Program-made: the position numbers and the translations under genes
Notes under the pieces: model-generated
What the model saw: the letters and a program-made list of their open reading frames with translations, nothing else
Databases searched by the model: none
What the model was told of the DNA's origin: nothing
DNA from: DATGLW01 sp035293965
GTDB taxonomy: Bacteria > Actinomycetota > Acidimicrobiia > Acidimicrobiales > RAAP-2
Assembly: GCA_035293965.1 (NCBI GenBank)
Contig: DATGLW010000132.1
Span: forward strand, 1 to 54,240
DNA length: 54,240 nucleotides
Direction of reading: 5' to 3'
Shown here: one piece after another, positions 48,157 through 54,240 of the stretch
Position numbering within the stretch: the first letter of the stretch is position 1
Layout: every line of letters begins with the position of its first letter

Positions 48157-50667
48157 GTGGGCATCCCCACCCGTGGGGCCGAGCGGCCGCAGGCATCGGC
48201 CCTCGCCCGTCCCGAGGTGCAGCCGCCGGGCGCCGCGCCGGGCGGCGGCGCCCGACTTCCCGCTCCGCCGGCACCCCCCCGCTCCGGGCGCCGCGGCGCG
48301 GCGCGCTGGGTGCCGGCCGCTGCCACGGCCACGGTCGTGGTCGTGGTCTGGGCCGTCACCCTCTCCCAGCTGCACCCCGAGCTGCTCCTTCGGGCCACCA
48401 CCACGACCGGCGGCGACACCGGCGCCCACTTCGCCATGCCGCGCTTCCTGCAGTCGCTCCTCGGGGCGGGGCAGGTCAGGGGCTGGGACCCCTCGTGGTA
48501 CAACGGCTACCCGATCTACACCTTCTACTTCGTGCTGCCCGACCTCCTCGTGGCCCTGGCCGCCAAGGTGCTGGCGTACGACCTCGTGTTCAAGTGGGCC
48601 ACGGTGCTCGGCTCCCTGGCCCTGCCCGTTGCGGCGTGGGCGTGCGGGCGGCTCTTCCGGCTCCGCCCCCCCGGGCCGGCCGCCCTGGCTGCGGCCACGT
48701 TGCCGTTCCTGTTCGACTACACGTGGCACATCGACGGGGGGAACCTGTTCTCGACGCTGGCGGGCGAGTACTCCTACTCGTTGAGCCTGGCGCTGGCCGT
48801 GCTGTTCCTCGGCCTGTTCGCCCGCGGCCTGCGCTCCGGCCGCCACCGAGGGTGGACGGCGCTCGTCCTCGCGTGCTGCGTGCTCGCCCACATCGTGCCG
48901 GGCCTGCTGGCGCTGGCCGGCGCGGCGCTCCTCACCGCGATCGAGCTGCTGCCGGCGCGCCTCGCCCTCCACGACGGCGCTCCGACGTCGGCGGGCGCGA
49001 CGGCCGGGCTCGGCGACCGACCGCGCCCCCGCCGCCAGGCGCTGTGGTGGGCCCTCTCGACGACGGGGATCGGCCTGCTCCTGTGCGCCTGGTGGCTGGT
49101 CCCCTTCGGCGTCCGCCAGCCGTACGCGACGTCCATGAACTACGCCAACGTGCGCACGTTCGTGGCGATCCTGTTCCCGCGCGCGGATCTGTGGGCTCTC
49201 GTGCTCGCCGGGGCCGCCTGCGTGGTGGCCTTGGCCGTGCGCAGCCGGTTCGCAGTGGTGGTGGCGGCGCTGGGCGGGCTCTGCGCGCTCGGGATCGTGG
49301 TCGACCCCCAGGGGAAGCTCTACAACGTGCGGCTGCTGCCGCTGTGGTTCCTCTGCGTGTACCTGCTCGCCGGGTGGCTCTTCGCCGTCGCCGCAGCCGC
49401 CACGGCCCGCTGGTGGCGCCACCTCCGCATGGCGTCGTGGTCGTGGTCGGCAATGCGTGGATCGACGGCGCGCCCGCCGCGGGCGGCGCGGTGGTCGCCA
49501 GGCGCCGTCGGGGGCGCGCTGGCCGCCGCTCTCGGGTCGTGCGCGGTGGTGGTGCCTCCCTTCGTGGTGCCCGCCTCCTTCCTGCCGGTGACGATCGGCC
49601 CCGACCAGGTGAGCGCCTGGGCCGCGTGGAACTACTCGGGCTACGAGGGCAAGCCGGCCTACCCCGAGTACCGCGCGCTGATCGACACCATGCGGCGGGT
49701 CGGGCGCCAGGACGGCTGCGGCAGGGCGATGTGGGAGTACAGTCCCGACCTCAACAGGTTCGGCACGCCCGAGTCACTCATGCTCCTGCCGTACTGGACT
49801 GGGGGCTGCATCGACTCGATGGAGGGCCTGCTGTTCGAGTCCTCCGCCACCACCCCCTACCACTTCATCGACCAGGCCGAGCTGTCGGCGACCCCCTCGG
49901 ACCCGATGGGCGGCCTGCCCTACACGGGCGTCGACGTCCCCCTCGGGGTGGAGCACCTCCAGCTGCTCGGGGTCCGCTACTTCCTGGCCTCGAGCCCCGA
50001 GGTCCGACAGCAGGCGGCGGCCGACCCCTCGCTGCGGCTGGTCGCGACCGCCGGCCCCTTCACGTCGCCGTACGGGAGCCAGCTCGTGACCACCACCTGG
50101 GACGTCTTCGAGGTCCGCGACGCGCCCCTCGTGGTGCCGCTCGCCTACGAGCCGGCCGTGCTCGAGGGGGTCGGCCAGGCCCAGTCGAGCTGGCTGCCCG
50201 TGTCGCTCGCGTGGTACGACGACCCTGCCGCGTGGCCCGTCGAGCTGGCTGCCGGGGGGCCTGCCTCCTGGCCCCGCGTGCGACCGGCGGCCTCGGGGGC
50301 AGCGTCGCCGCCGCGGGTGCCTGTGCCGGCCACCGCCGTGTCGGCGGTGCGCGCCGAGCCGGAGTCGTTGCGGTTCCACGTGTCGCGTATCGGGACGCCG
50401 GTGCTCGTCAAGGTGTCCTTCTTCCCGAACTGGCACGCGAGGGGGGCCGAGGGGCCCTTCCGGGTGACGCCGAACCTCATGGTCGTGGTGCCCACGAGCC
50501 ACGAGGTGACCCTCACCTACGGCGCGACCGGCGCCGAGCGGCTCGGCGACGCGCTGACCGTGGCCGGGGTGCTGGCGCTGGCCGGCACCGCGGCTCGACC
50601 GGGGTTGCGCGCCCGGCGCCGCAGGCCAAGCAGGCACCGGCGGCAGGCGTGGCGGGCAGTAGGCTGA
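48157..50667 (+). CDS. PTPS-related polytopic membrane protein, GT-C-like
   Basis: 836 residues. After a low-complexity tail the first helix (AATATVVVVVWAVTL) leads to TTTGGDTGAHFAMPRFLQSLLGAGQVRGWDPSWYNGYPIYTFYF. That arrangement (Asp in the first loop, then a GYP segment) is typical of GT-C glycosyltransferases and of the membrane family named '6-pyruvoyl-tetrahydropterin synthase-related'. About ten to twelve helices follow to about residue 480. The C-terminal 350 residues form an extracytoplasmic domain with several Trp/Tyr-rich segments. It may transfer lipid-linked sugars outside the membrane; that is inference. GTG 48157 has GAAGGG at 48142-48147; the frame is open further upstream without a standard start. 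It lies 7 bp before manB. Confidence 0.82.
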   Translation: MGIPTRGAERPQASALARPEVQPPGAAPGGGARLPAPPAPPRSGRRGAARWVPAAATATVVVVVWAVTLSQLHPELLLRATTTTGGDTGAHFAMPRFLQSLLGAGQVRGWDPSWYNGYPIYTFYFVLPDLLVALAAKVLAYDLVFKWATVLGSLALPVAAWACGRLFRLRPPGPAALAAATLPFLFDYTWHIDGGNLFSTLAGEYSYSLSLALAVLFLGLFARGLRSGRHRGWTALVLACCVLAHIVPGLLALAGAALLTAIELLPARLALHDGAPTSAGATAGLGDRPRPRRQALWWALSTTGIGLLLCAWWLVPFGVRQPYATSMNYANVRTFVAILFPRADLWALVLAGAACVVALAVRSRFAVVVAALGGLCALGIVVDPQGKLYNVRLLPLWFLCVYLLAGWLFAVAAAATARWWRHLRMASWSWSAMRGSTARPPRAARWSPGAVGGALAAALGSCAVVVPPFVVPASFLPVTIGPDQVSAWAAWNYSGYEGKPAYPEYRALIDTMRRVGRQDGCGRAMWEYSPDLNRFGTPESLMLLPYWTGGCIDSMEGLLFESSATTPYHFIDQAELSATPSDPMGGLPYTGVDVPLGVEHLQLLGVRYFLASSPEVRQQAAADPSLRLVATAGPFTSPYGSQLVTTTWDVFEVRDAPLVVPLAYEPAVLEGVGQAQSSWLPVSLAWYDDPAAWPVELAAGGPASWPRVRPAASGAASPPRVPVPATAVSAVRAEPESLRFHVSRIGTPVLVKVSFFPNWHARGAEGPFRVTPNLMVVVPTSHEVTLTYGATGAERLGDALTVAGVLALAGTAARPGLRARRRRPSRHRRQAWRAVG

Positions 50668-50674
50668 CGCCGCC

Positions 50675-52045
50675 ATGGCGGACCCGAGCGTCGTCTTCAA
50701 GGCCTACGACATCCGGGGCACCGTGCCCGACCAGCTCGACGCCGGGCTCTGCCGGGCCGTGGGCGCGGCCATGGCCCGTTTCACCGGGGCGAGCCGGCTC
50801 CTCGTGGCCCGCGACATGCGGCCCTCGGGCGTGGAGCTGAGCCGGGCCTTCGCCGAGGGGGCACGGGCCGAGGGCGTCGCCGTCACCGACCTCGGCCTTG
50901 CATCAACGGACTTCCTCTACTTCGCGTCGGGCCATCTCGACGCGCCCGGGGCCATGTTCACGGCGTCGCACAACCCGGCCGCCTACAACGGGATCAAGCT
51001 CTGCCTGGCGGGGGCGCGCCCCATCGGGCGCGACACGGGGCTCGCCGACATCGAGGCCATGACCCTCTCGTTCCTCGAGCACCCGCCTGCGCCCGGCCCG
51101 CTGGCGCCGATGGACCGTGCGGACCTCCTCGACGAGTGGGCGGCCCACGTCCGCTCGTTCGTCGACGTCGGCGCGTTGCGACCCCTCAAGGTGGTGGCCG
51201 ACACCGCGAACGGCATGGGCGGCCTGGTGGTGCCCAAGGTGCTCGACGGCCTTCCCTTCGAGCTCCGCCTCCTCTACCCCGAGCTCGACGGCACGTTCCC
51301 CAACCACCCCGCGGATCCCATCCAGCCCGAGAACCTGGCCGACCTGAAGGCGACCGTGCTGGCCGAGGGCGCCGACCTGGGGCTCGCCTTCGACGGCGAC
51401 GCCGACCGGGTCTTCCTCGTCGACGAGCGGGCGAGGCCCGTGTCGGGCTCGCTCACCACCGCGCTCGTGGCCGTGGCCATGCTGGCCAAGCACCCGGGCG
51501 CCACCATCCTCTACAACCTCATCTGCTCGCACGTCGTGCGCGAGGTGATCGCCGAGCACGGGGGGACCGGCATCCGGACCCGGGTCGGCCACTCGTTCAT
51601 CAAGCAGGTGATGGCCGAGACCGGCGCCGTCTTCGGCGGCGAGCACTCCGGCCACTACTACTTCCGCGACAACTACCGCGCAGATTCGGGGATCATCACC
51701 GCCCTGCTGGTCCTCGAGCTGTTGAGCACGAGCGGCCGGCCCCTGTCGGAGCTCCTCGCTCCCTACGAGCGCTACGCGGACTCCGGCGAGATCAACACCG
51801 AGGTGCCCGACCCGGCGGCGGCCGTCGAGGCGGTGGCGGCCTATGAGGCCGCCGCCGGCAACGCCGTCGACCGCCTCGACGGGCTGACCGTCGAGCACCC
51901 CGGCTGGTGGTACAACCTGCGCCCGTCGAACACCGAGCCGCTCTTGCGCCTCAACGTCGAGGCGCGGACCGTCGAGGAGTGCGAGCGCCGCGTCGGCGAG
52001 GTCCTCGAGCTCGTGGACCGGGTCTGCCGGGCGTCGCTGTCCTAG
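50675..52045 (+). CDS. manB: Phosphomannomutase/phosphoglucomutase
   Basis: 456 residues, full length. It interconverts hexose-6-phosphate and hexose-1-phosphate, giving mannose-1-phosphate for GDP-mannose. All four alpha-D-phosphohexomutase motifs are present: TASHNP with the phospho-Ser 98, the Mg-binding DGDADR (240-245), the sugar-recognition GEHSGH (322-327) and the phosphate-binding RPSNTEP (416-422). GEHSGH fits enzymes that accept both mannose and glucose. It is 7 bp after the PTPS-related gene and is followed by the Trm112-like and SIS genes, an order conserved in actinobacteria. Its product is the substrate of the nucleotidyltransferase at 19374. Confidence 0.96.
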   Translation: MADPSVVFKAYDIRGTVPDQLDAGLCRAVGAAMARFTGASRLLVARDMRPSGVELSRAFAEGARAEGVAVTDLGLASTDFLYFASGHLDAPGAMFTASHNPAAYNGIKLCLAGARPIGRDTGLADIEAMTLSFLEHPPAPGPLAPMDRADLLDEWAAHVRSFVDVGALRPLKVVADTANGMGGLVVPKVLDGLPFELRLLYPELDGTFPNHPADPIQPENLADLKATVLAEGADLGLAFDGDADRVFLVDERARPVSGSLTTALVAVAMLAKHPGATILYNLICSHVVREVIAEHGGTGIRTRVGHSFIKQVMAETGAVFGGEHSGHYYFRDNYRADSGIITALLVLELLSTSGRPLSELLAPYERYADSGEINTEVPDPAAAVEAVAAYEAAAGNAVDRLDGLTVEHPGWWYNLRPSNTEPLLRLNVEARTVEECERRVGEVLELVDRVCRASLS

Positions 52046-52082
52046 CGGCGACCAGTCGAGCGCGAGCGACACAGGAGGAGCG

Positions 52083-52349
52083 ATGGCCCTGGACCCCCTG
52101 CTGGTAGAGGTGCTCGCGTGCCCGGTCGACAAGGGCCCGCTCCTGTGGTTCGAGGACGAGGGCGTGCTGTACAACCCGCGGCTTCGTCGCCGCTACGAGG
52201 TGCGCGAGGGCATCCCGGTCATGCTCGTCGAGGAGTCGACCGAGGTGGACGAGGCCGAGCACGACCGCCTGAGCGCCAAGGCGGCGAGCGAGGGCACGCC
52301 GTGGACGGGCACCGCCGGTCGTGGCGGGGCGGGCGGCGAGCGGCCGTGA
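52083..52349 (+). CDS. Trm112-like small protein
   Basis: 88 residues. MALDPLLVEVLACPVDKGPLLWFEDEGVLYNPRLRRRYEVREGIPVMLVEES (in sections) matches the UPF0434/Trm112 fold, including LACP and the GIPVML end. Only one Cys is kept, so the zinc site seen in eukaryotic Trm112 is incomplete. In eukaryotes Trm112 activates methyltransferases; in actinobacteria it is habitually found between manB and the SIS isomerase, with unknown role. A strong AGGAGGAGCG directly precedes the ATG. The tail (about 60-88) is charged then Gly-rich. Its stop overlaps the next start by GTGA. Confidence 0.9.
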   Translation: MALDPLLVEVLACPVDKGPLLWFEDEGVLYNPRLRRRYEVREGIPVMLVEESTEVDEAEHDRLSAKAASEGTPWTGTAGRGGAGGERP

Positions 52350-53419
52350 ACGCCACCGCATCCGCGCAGGCCTCGGGCTCACCGCTGCCGGTCGACTCGC
52401 TCGGTATGTGGGACCTGGCGGCCTCCCTGCCCGAGCAGGTGGCGGCGGCGATCGCGGCCGGCGCGGATGCCCCCCTGCCGGATGCGGGAAGCGTGCGCCA
52501 CGTGGTCGCCATCGGCATGGGAGGCAGCGGCATCGCCGGCGACGTGCTGGCCGCGGCCTCCGCCGGCAGCCTGCGCGTTCCCTGCACGGTGGTGAAGTCC
52601 TACGAGCTGCCCGCCGCCGTCGGCCCCGGCTCGCTCGTCTTCGCGGTGTCGTGCTCGGGGGACACCGAGGAGACCGTGGCGGCGGCCGAGGCCGCGTGGG
52701 AAGCCGGCGCCACCGTGGTGGTCGTGGCCGGCGGTGGGGCACTGGCCCGCCGGGCCGAGCGCGCTGGCGCCGTCGTGGTGCCCGTTCCCGCCGATATCCC
52801 CCAGCCCCGGGCAGCGTTCGGCGCGATGAGCGTGCCCCCCCTGGTGCTGCTCGGGCGCATGGGCCTCCTCGACGACCAGCGCCCGCGCCTCGAGGCGGCA
52901 GCGGCCCAGCTGGCGCGCCGGCGCGACCAGCTGGTGCGGGCCGGCAGCCCGGCCGAGGTGGTGGCACGGCGGATCGGCCGCACGTTCCCCCTCGTCCACG
53001 GGTCGCCCGGGCTGCCGGCGGTGGCCGCGCAGCGATGGAAGACCCAGGTGAACGAGAACGCCAAGGCGCCGGCCTTTTGGTCCCAGCACCCCGAGCTGTG
53101 CCACAACGAGGTGGCGGGCTGGGGTCAGTCGGGCGACGTCACGCGCCAGGTGCTCACCCTCGTCACCTTGCGCCACGACGGCGAGCATCCCCAGGTGGCC
53201 CGCCGCTACGCGCTGGTCACCGAGCTCATGCGCGAGGTCGTGGCCGACGTGGTGGAGGTGAGGGCGCAGGGTCAGGGCGACCTGGCCCAGTTCTTCGACC
53301 TGGTGCTGACCGGCGACTTCGTGTCGTTGCACCTGGCCGGGCGCGAGGGGATCGACCCGGGGCCCGTGCCGGTGCTGGGGGAGCTCAAGGCACAGCTGGC
53401 GGCGCCGGGCGGGGCCTGA
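52346..53419 (+). CDS. Bifunctional phosphoglucose/phosphomannose isomerase-type SIS protein
   Basis: 357 residues with two SIS domains. AIGMGGSGIAGDVLAAA (about 56-71) and FAVSCSGDTEETVAAAEAA (about 99-117) bind the sugar phosphate in the first domain. RTFPLVHGSP and WKTQVNENAKAPAFWSQHPELCHNEVAGW belong to the second domain and carry the catalytic Glu and His region of archaeal-type PGI/PMI enzymes. It is likely to interconvert fructose-6-phosphate with glucose- or mannose-6-phosphate, feeding ManB. Some actinobacterial relatives are of unclear activity, so bifunctionality is by family only. GTG 52346 overlaps the Trm112-like stop. The stop is 10 bp from that of the convergent metallopeptidase gene. 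Confidence 0.88.
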   Translation: MNATASAQASGSPLPVDSLGMWDLAASLPEQVAAAIAAGADAPLPDAGSVRHVVAIGMGGSGIAGDVLAAASAGSLRVPCTVVKSYELPAAVGPGSLVFAVSCSGDTEETVAAAEAAWEAGATVVVVAGGGALARRAERAGAVVVPVPADIPQPRAAFGAMSVPPLVLLGRMGLLDDQRPRLEAAAAQLARRRDQLVRAGSPAEVVARRIGRTFPLVHGSPGLPAVAAQRWKTQVNENAKAPAFWSQHPELCHNEVAGWGQSGDVTRQVLTLVTLRHDGEHPQVARRYALVTELMREVVADVVEVRAQGQGDLAQFFDLVLTGDFVSLHLAGREGIDPGPVPVLGELKAQLAAPGGA

Positions 53420-53429
53420 GGGGCGCGCC

Positions 53430-54206
53430 TCAGGCGCGCTGGTCGAGCCCGAGCTGGAAGCCCTCGAGGAACAGCGACGCCTCGCGCTGTTTCGGGTAGC
53501 GGTTGGCCAGGCGGTGGAAGCCGGGGGAGTGGTTCGGCTCGACGAGGTGCGCGAGCTCGTGGACGACGACCGCGTCGAGCACCCAGCCCGGCACGTGCTG
53601 CAGGCGGTGTGACAGGCGGATCTCCCCGGAGCCGGCGGTGCACGATGCCCACCGCTTCGACTGGTTGGTCACCCAGCGGATGGACGCCGGGCGCACGCCG
53701 CCGAGGTACCGGTCGGCAAGCTCCGCGGCCCGCGCCACGAGCGCCTCGTCGGAACCCTCCGCGCCCGGCCTCCTGGCCCGGGCCCGCTCCACCAGCCAGT
53801 CGACCAGCTCCTGGCGGGCGCTGCCGCGGACATGGGTGGGCACGACCACCACGATGCGCCCGCCCTCCCAGAACGCAGTGGCCGTCTTGCGGCGCCGGCG
53901 GCTGGCGCGCACCACCACCTCCGGCGGTCGCGGAGCGCCGGCGACCTCGGCACCAGGCGGCACCGGGGTCCCATGCGGCCCGCTGGCAGTGGCGTCGCGC
54001 TCCGCAGGAGCGGGGGACGCGGGCGGAGCGGGGGAGGCGACGTCAGCGGGGGGCGCGACGTCAGCGGGGGGCGCGGCGTCAGCGGGGGGCGCGGCGTCGC
54101 CCCCTTCCCGGTCCGCGTCGACGGCACCGGGAACGGGAACGGCAGGGGCGCCTCCCGCCTCGCGGAACACGAGCGGCAGCCTCGGCGCGGCGGGATCGTG
54201 GCGCAC
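53430..54206 (-). CDS. YgjP-like (DUF45) zinc metallopeptidase
   Basis: 258 residues. The C-terminal 160 residues are the YgjP/WLM-type domain: VVVRASRRRRKTATAFWEGGRIVVVVPTHV, then YLGGVRPASIRWVTNQSKRWASCT with the W-SC motif, then the zinc site HELAHLVEPNHSPGF (His 216, His 220, third ligand His 226). The substrate is unknown; the family is related to M48/SprT gluzincins. The first 100 residues are a low-complexity Ala/Pro region with APPAD repeats and look disordered. GTG 54206 is the furthest plausible start; the true one may lie closer to the domain. Convergent with the SIS gene, it need not share function with it. Confidence 0.87.
   Translation of the reverse strand: MRHDPAAPRLPLVFREAGGAPAVPVPGAVDADREGGDAAPPADAAPPADVAPPADVASPAPPASPAPAERDATASGPHGTPVPPGAEVAGAPRPPEVVVRASRRRRKTATAFWEGGRIVVVVPTHVRGSARQELVDWLVERARARRPGAEGSDEALVARAAELADRYLGGVRPASIRWVTNQSKRWASCTAGSGEIRLSHRLQHVPGWVLDAVVVHELAHLVEPNHSPGFHRLANRYPKQREASLFLEGFQLGLDQRA
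54039..54092. repeat. 18-bp in-frame tandem repeat in the metallopeptidase tail, three copies
   Basis: Units of GACGTCAGCGGGGGGCGC at 54039, 54057 and 54075 (third copy begins GG) encode repeated APPADV/APPADA on the minus strand. Confidence 0.92.
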
Positions 54207-54240
54207 CCGACCATTGTGACGTCGCGTGGTGACACGACGA

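Overview
The window looks like a chromosomal piece of a high-GC actinobacterium. Most genes look to be near or above 70% GC by eye, many start with GTG, and neighbouring genes often overlap by ATGA or GTGA. It carries coenzyme F420 genes (cofD, cofE). It also has an actinobacterial-style block of a large GT2/membrane protein, a DUF5719-like protein, phosphomannomutase, a Trm112-like protein and a SIS-type isomerase. A lineage near Acidimicrobiia is my guess from gene order and is not proven. No phage or plasmid backbone is visible. The only mobile DNA is the first 24 codons of an IS1634-like transposase at the left edge.

Region by region. (1) 1-7526, minus strand: a surface-glycan locus with a double GT2, a small helical protein, a GT-B-like protein, a secreted glycosidase-like TIM-barrel protein and a GT2-GT4 fusion, ending at the IS fragment. 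The left 5.6 kb looks less GC-rich than the rest, which suggests transfer. (2) 7706-13189: a PLP aminotransferase and a GNAT acetyltransferase, then on the minus strand a GT2, a coiled-coil NlpC/P60 hydrolase and a HAD phosphatase, then a tRNA with a UAA anticodon and an unexpectedly short variable loop. (3) 13371-18498: a DHA2 efflux pump with a MerR regulator and a likely operator, an M50 site-2 protease and a BTAD-type regulator. (4) 18571-25967: an anchored protein, a nucleotidyltransferase, a GalE-like epimerase, convergent cofE-cofD, an amino-acid-type binding protein and a serine hydrolase. (5) 25964-29570: three translationally coupled GT4 glycosyltransferases.

(6) 29725-34195: a MarR regulator coupled to an asymmetric heterodimeric ABC exporter. 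(7) 34222-37906: TusA and DsrE2-like sulfur carriers opposite an 855-residue double CoA-transferase whose N-terminal half seems to lack the catalytic Asp. (8) 37986-54206: an Rmd-like reductase, a small helical protein, the GT2/polytopic membrane protein, the DUF5719-like protein, FtsH, a CPBP protease, a PTPS-related membrane protein, then ManB, Trm112-like, SIS isomerase and a YgjP-like metallopeptidase.

The main theme is the cell envelope. ManB, the SIS isomerase, the nucleotidyltransferase, GalE-like and Rmd-like enzymes can supply activated mannose and deoxy-sugars. About seven glycosyltransferases and several large membrane proteins can assemble surface polymers, and membrane proteases (FtsH, CPBP, M50) and NlpC/P60 may maintain the envelope. 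A second theme is an unusual number of short tandem repeats, each locus with its own unit, placed in linkers, 3' ends and intergenic gaps. I regard the locus-specific repeats, the UAA class I tRNA and the half-dead CoA-transferase as the most unusual observations.
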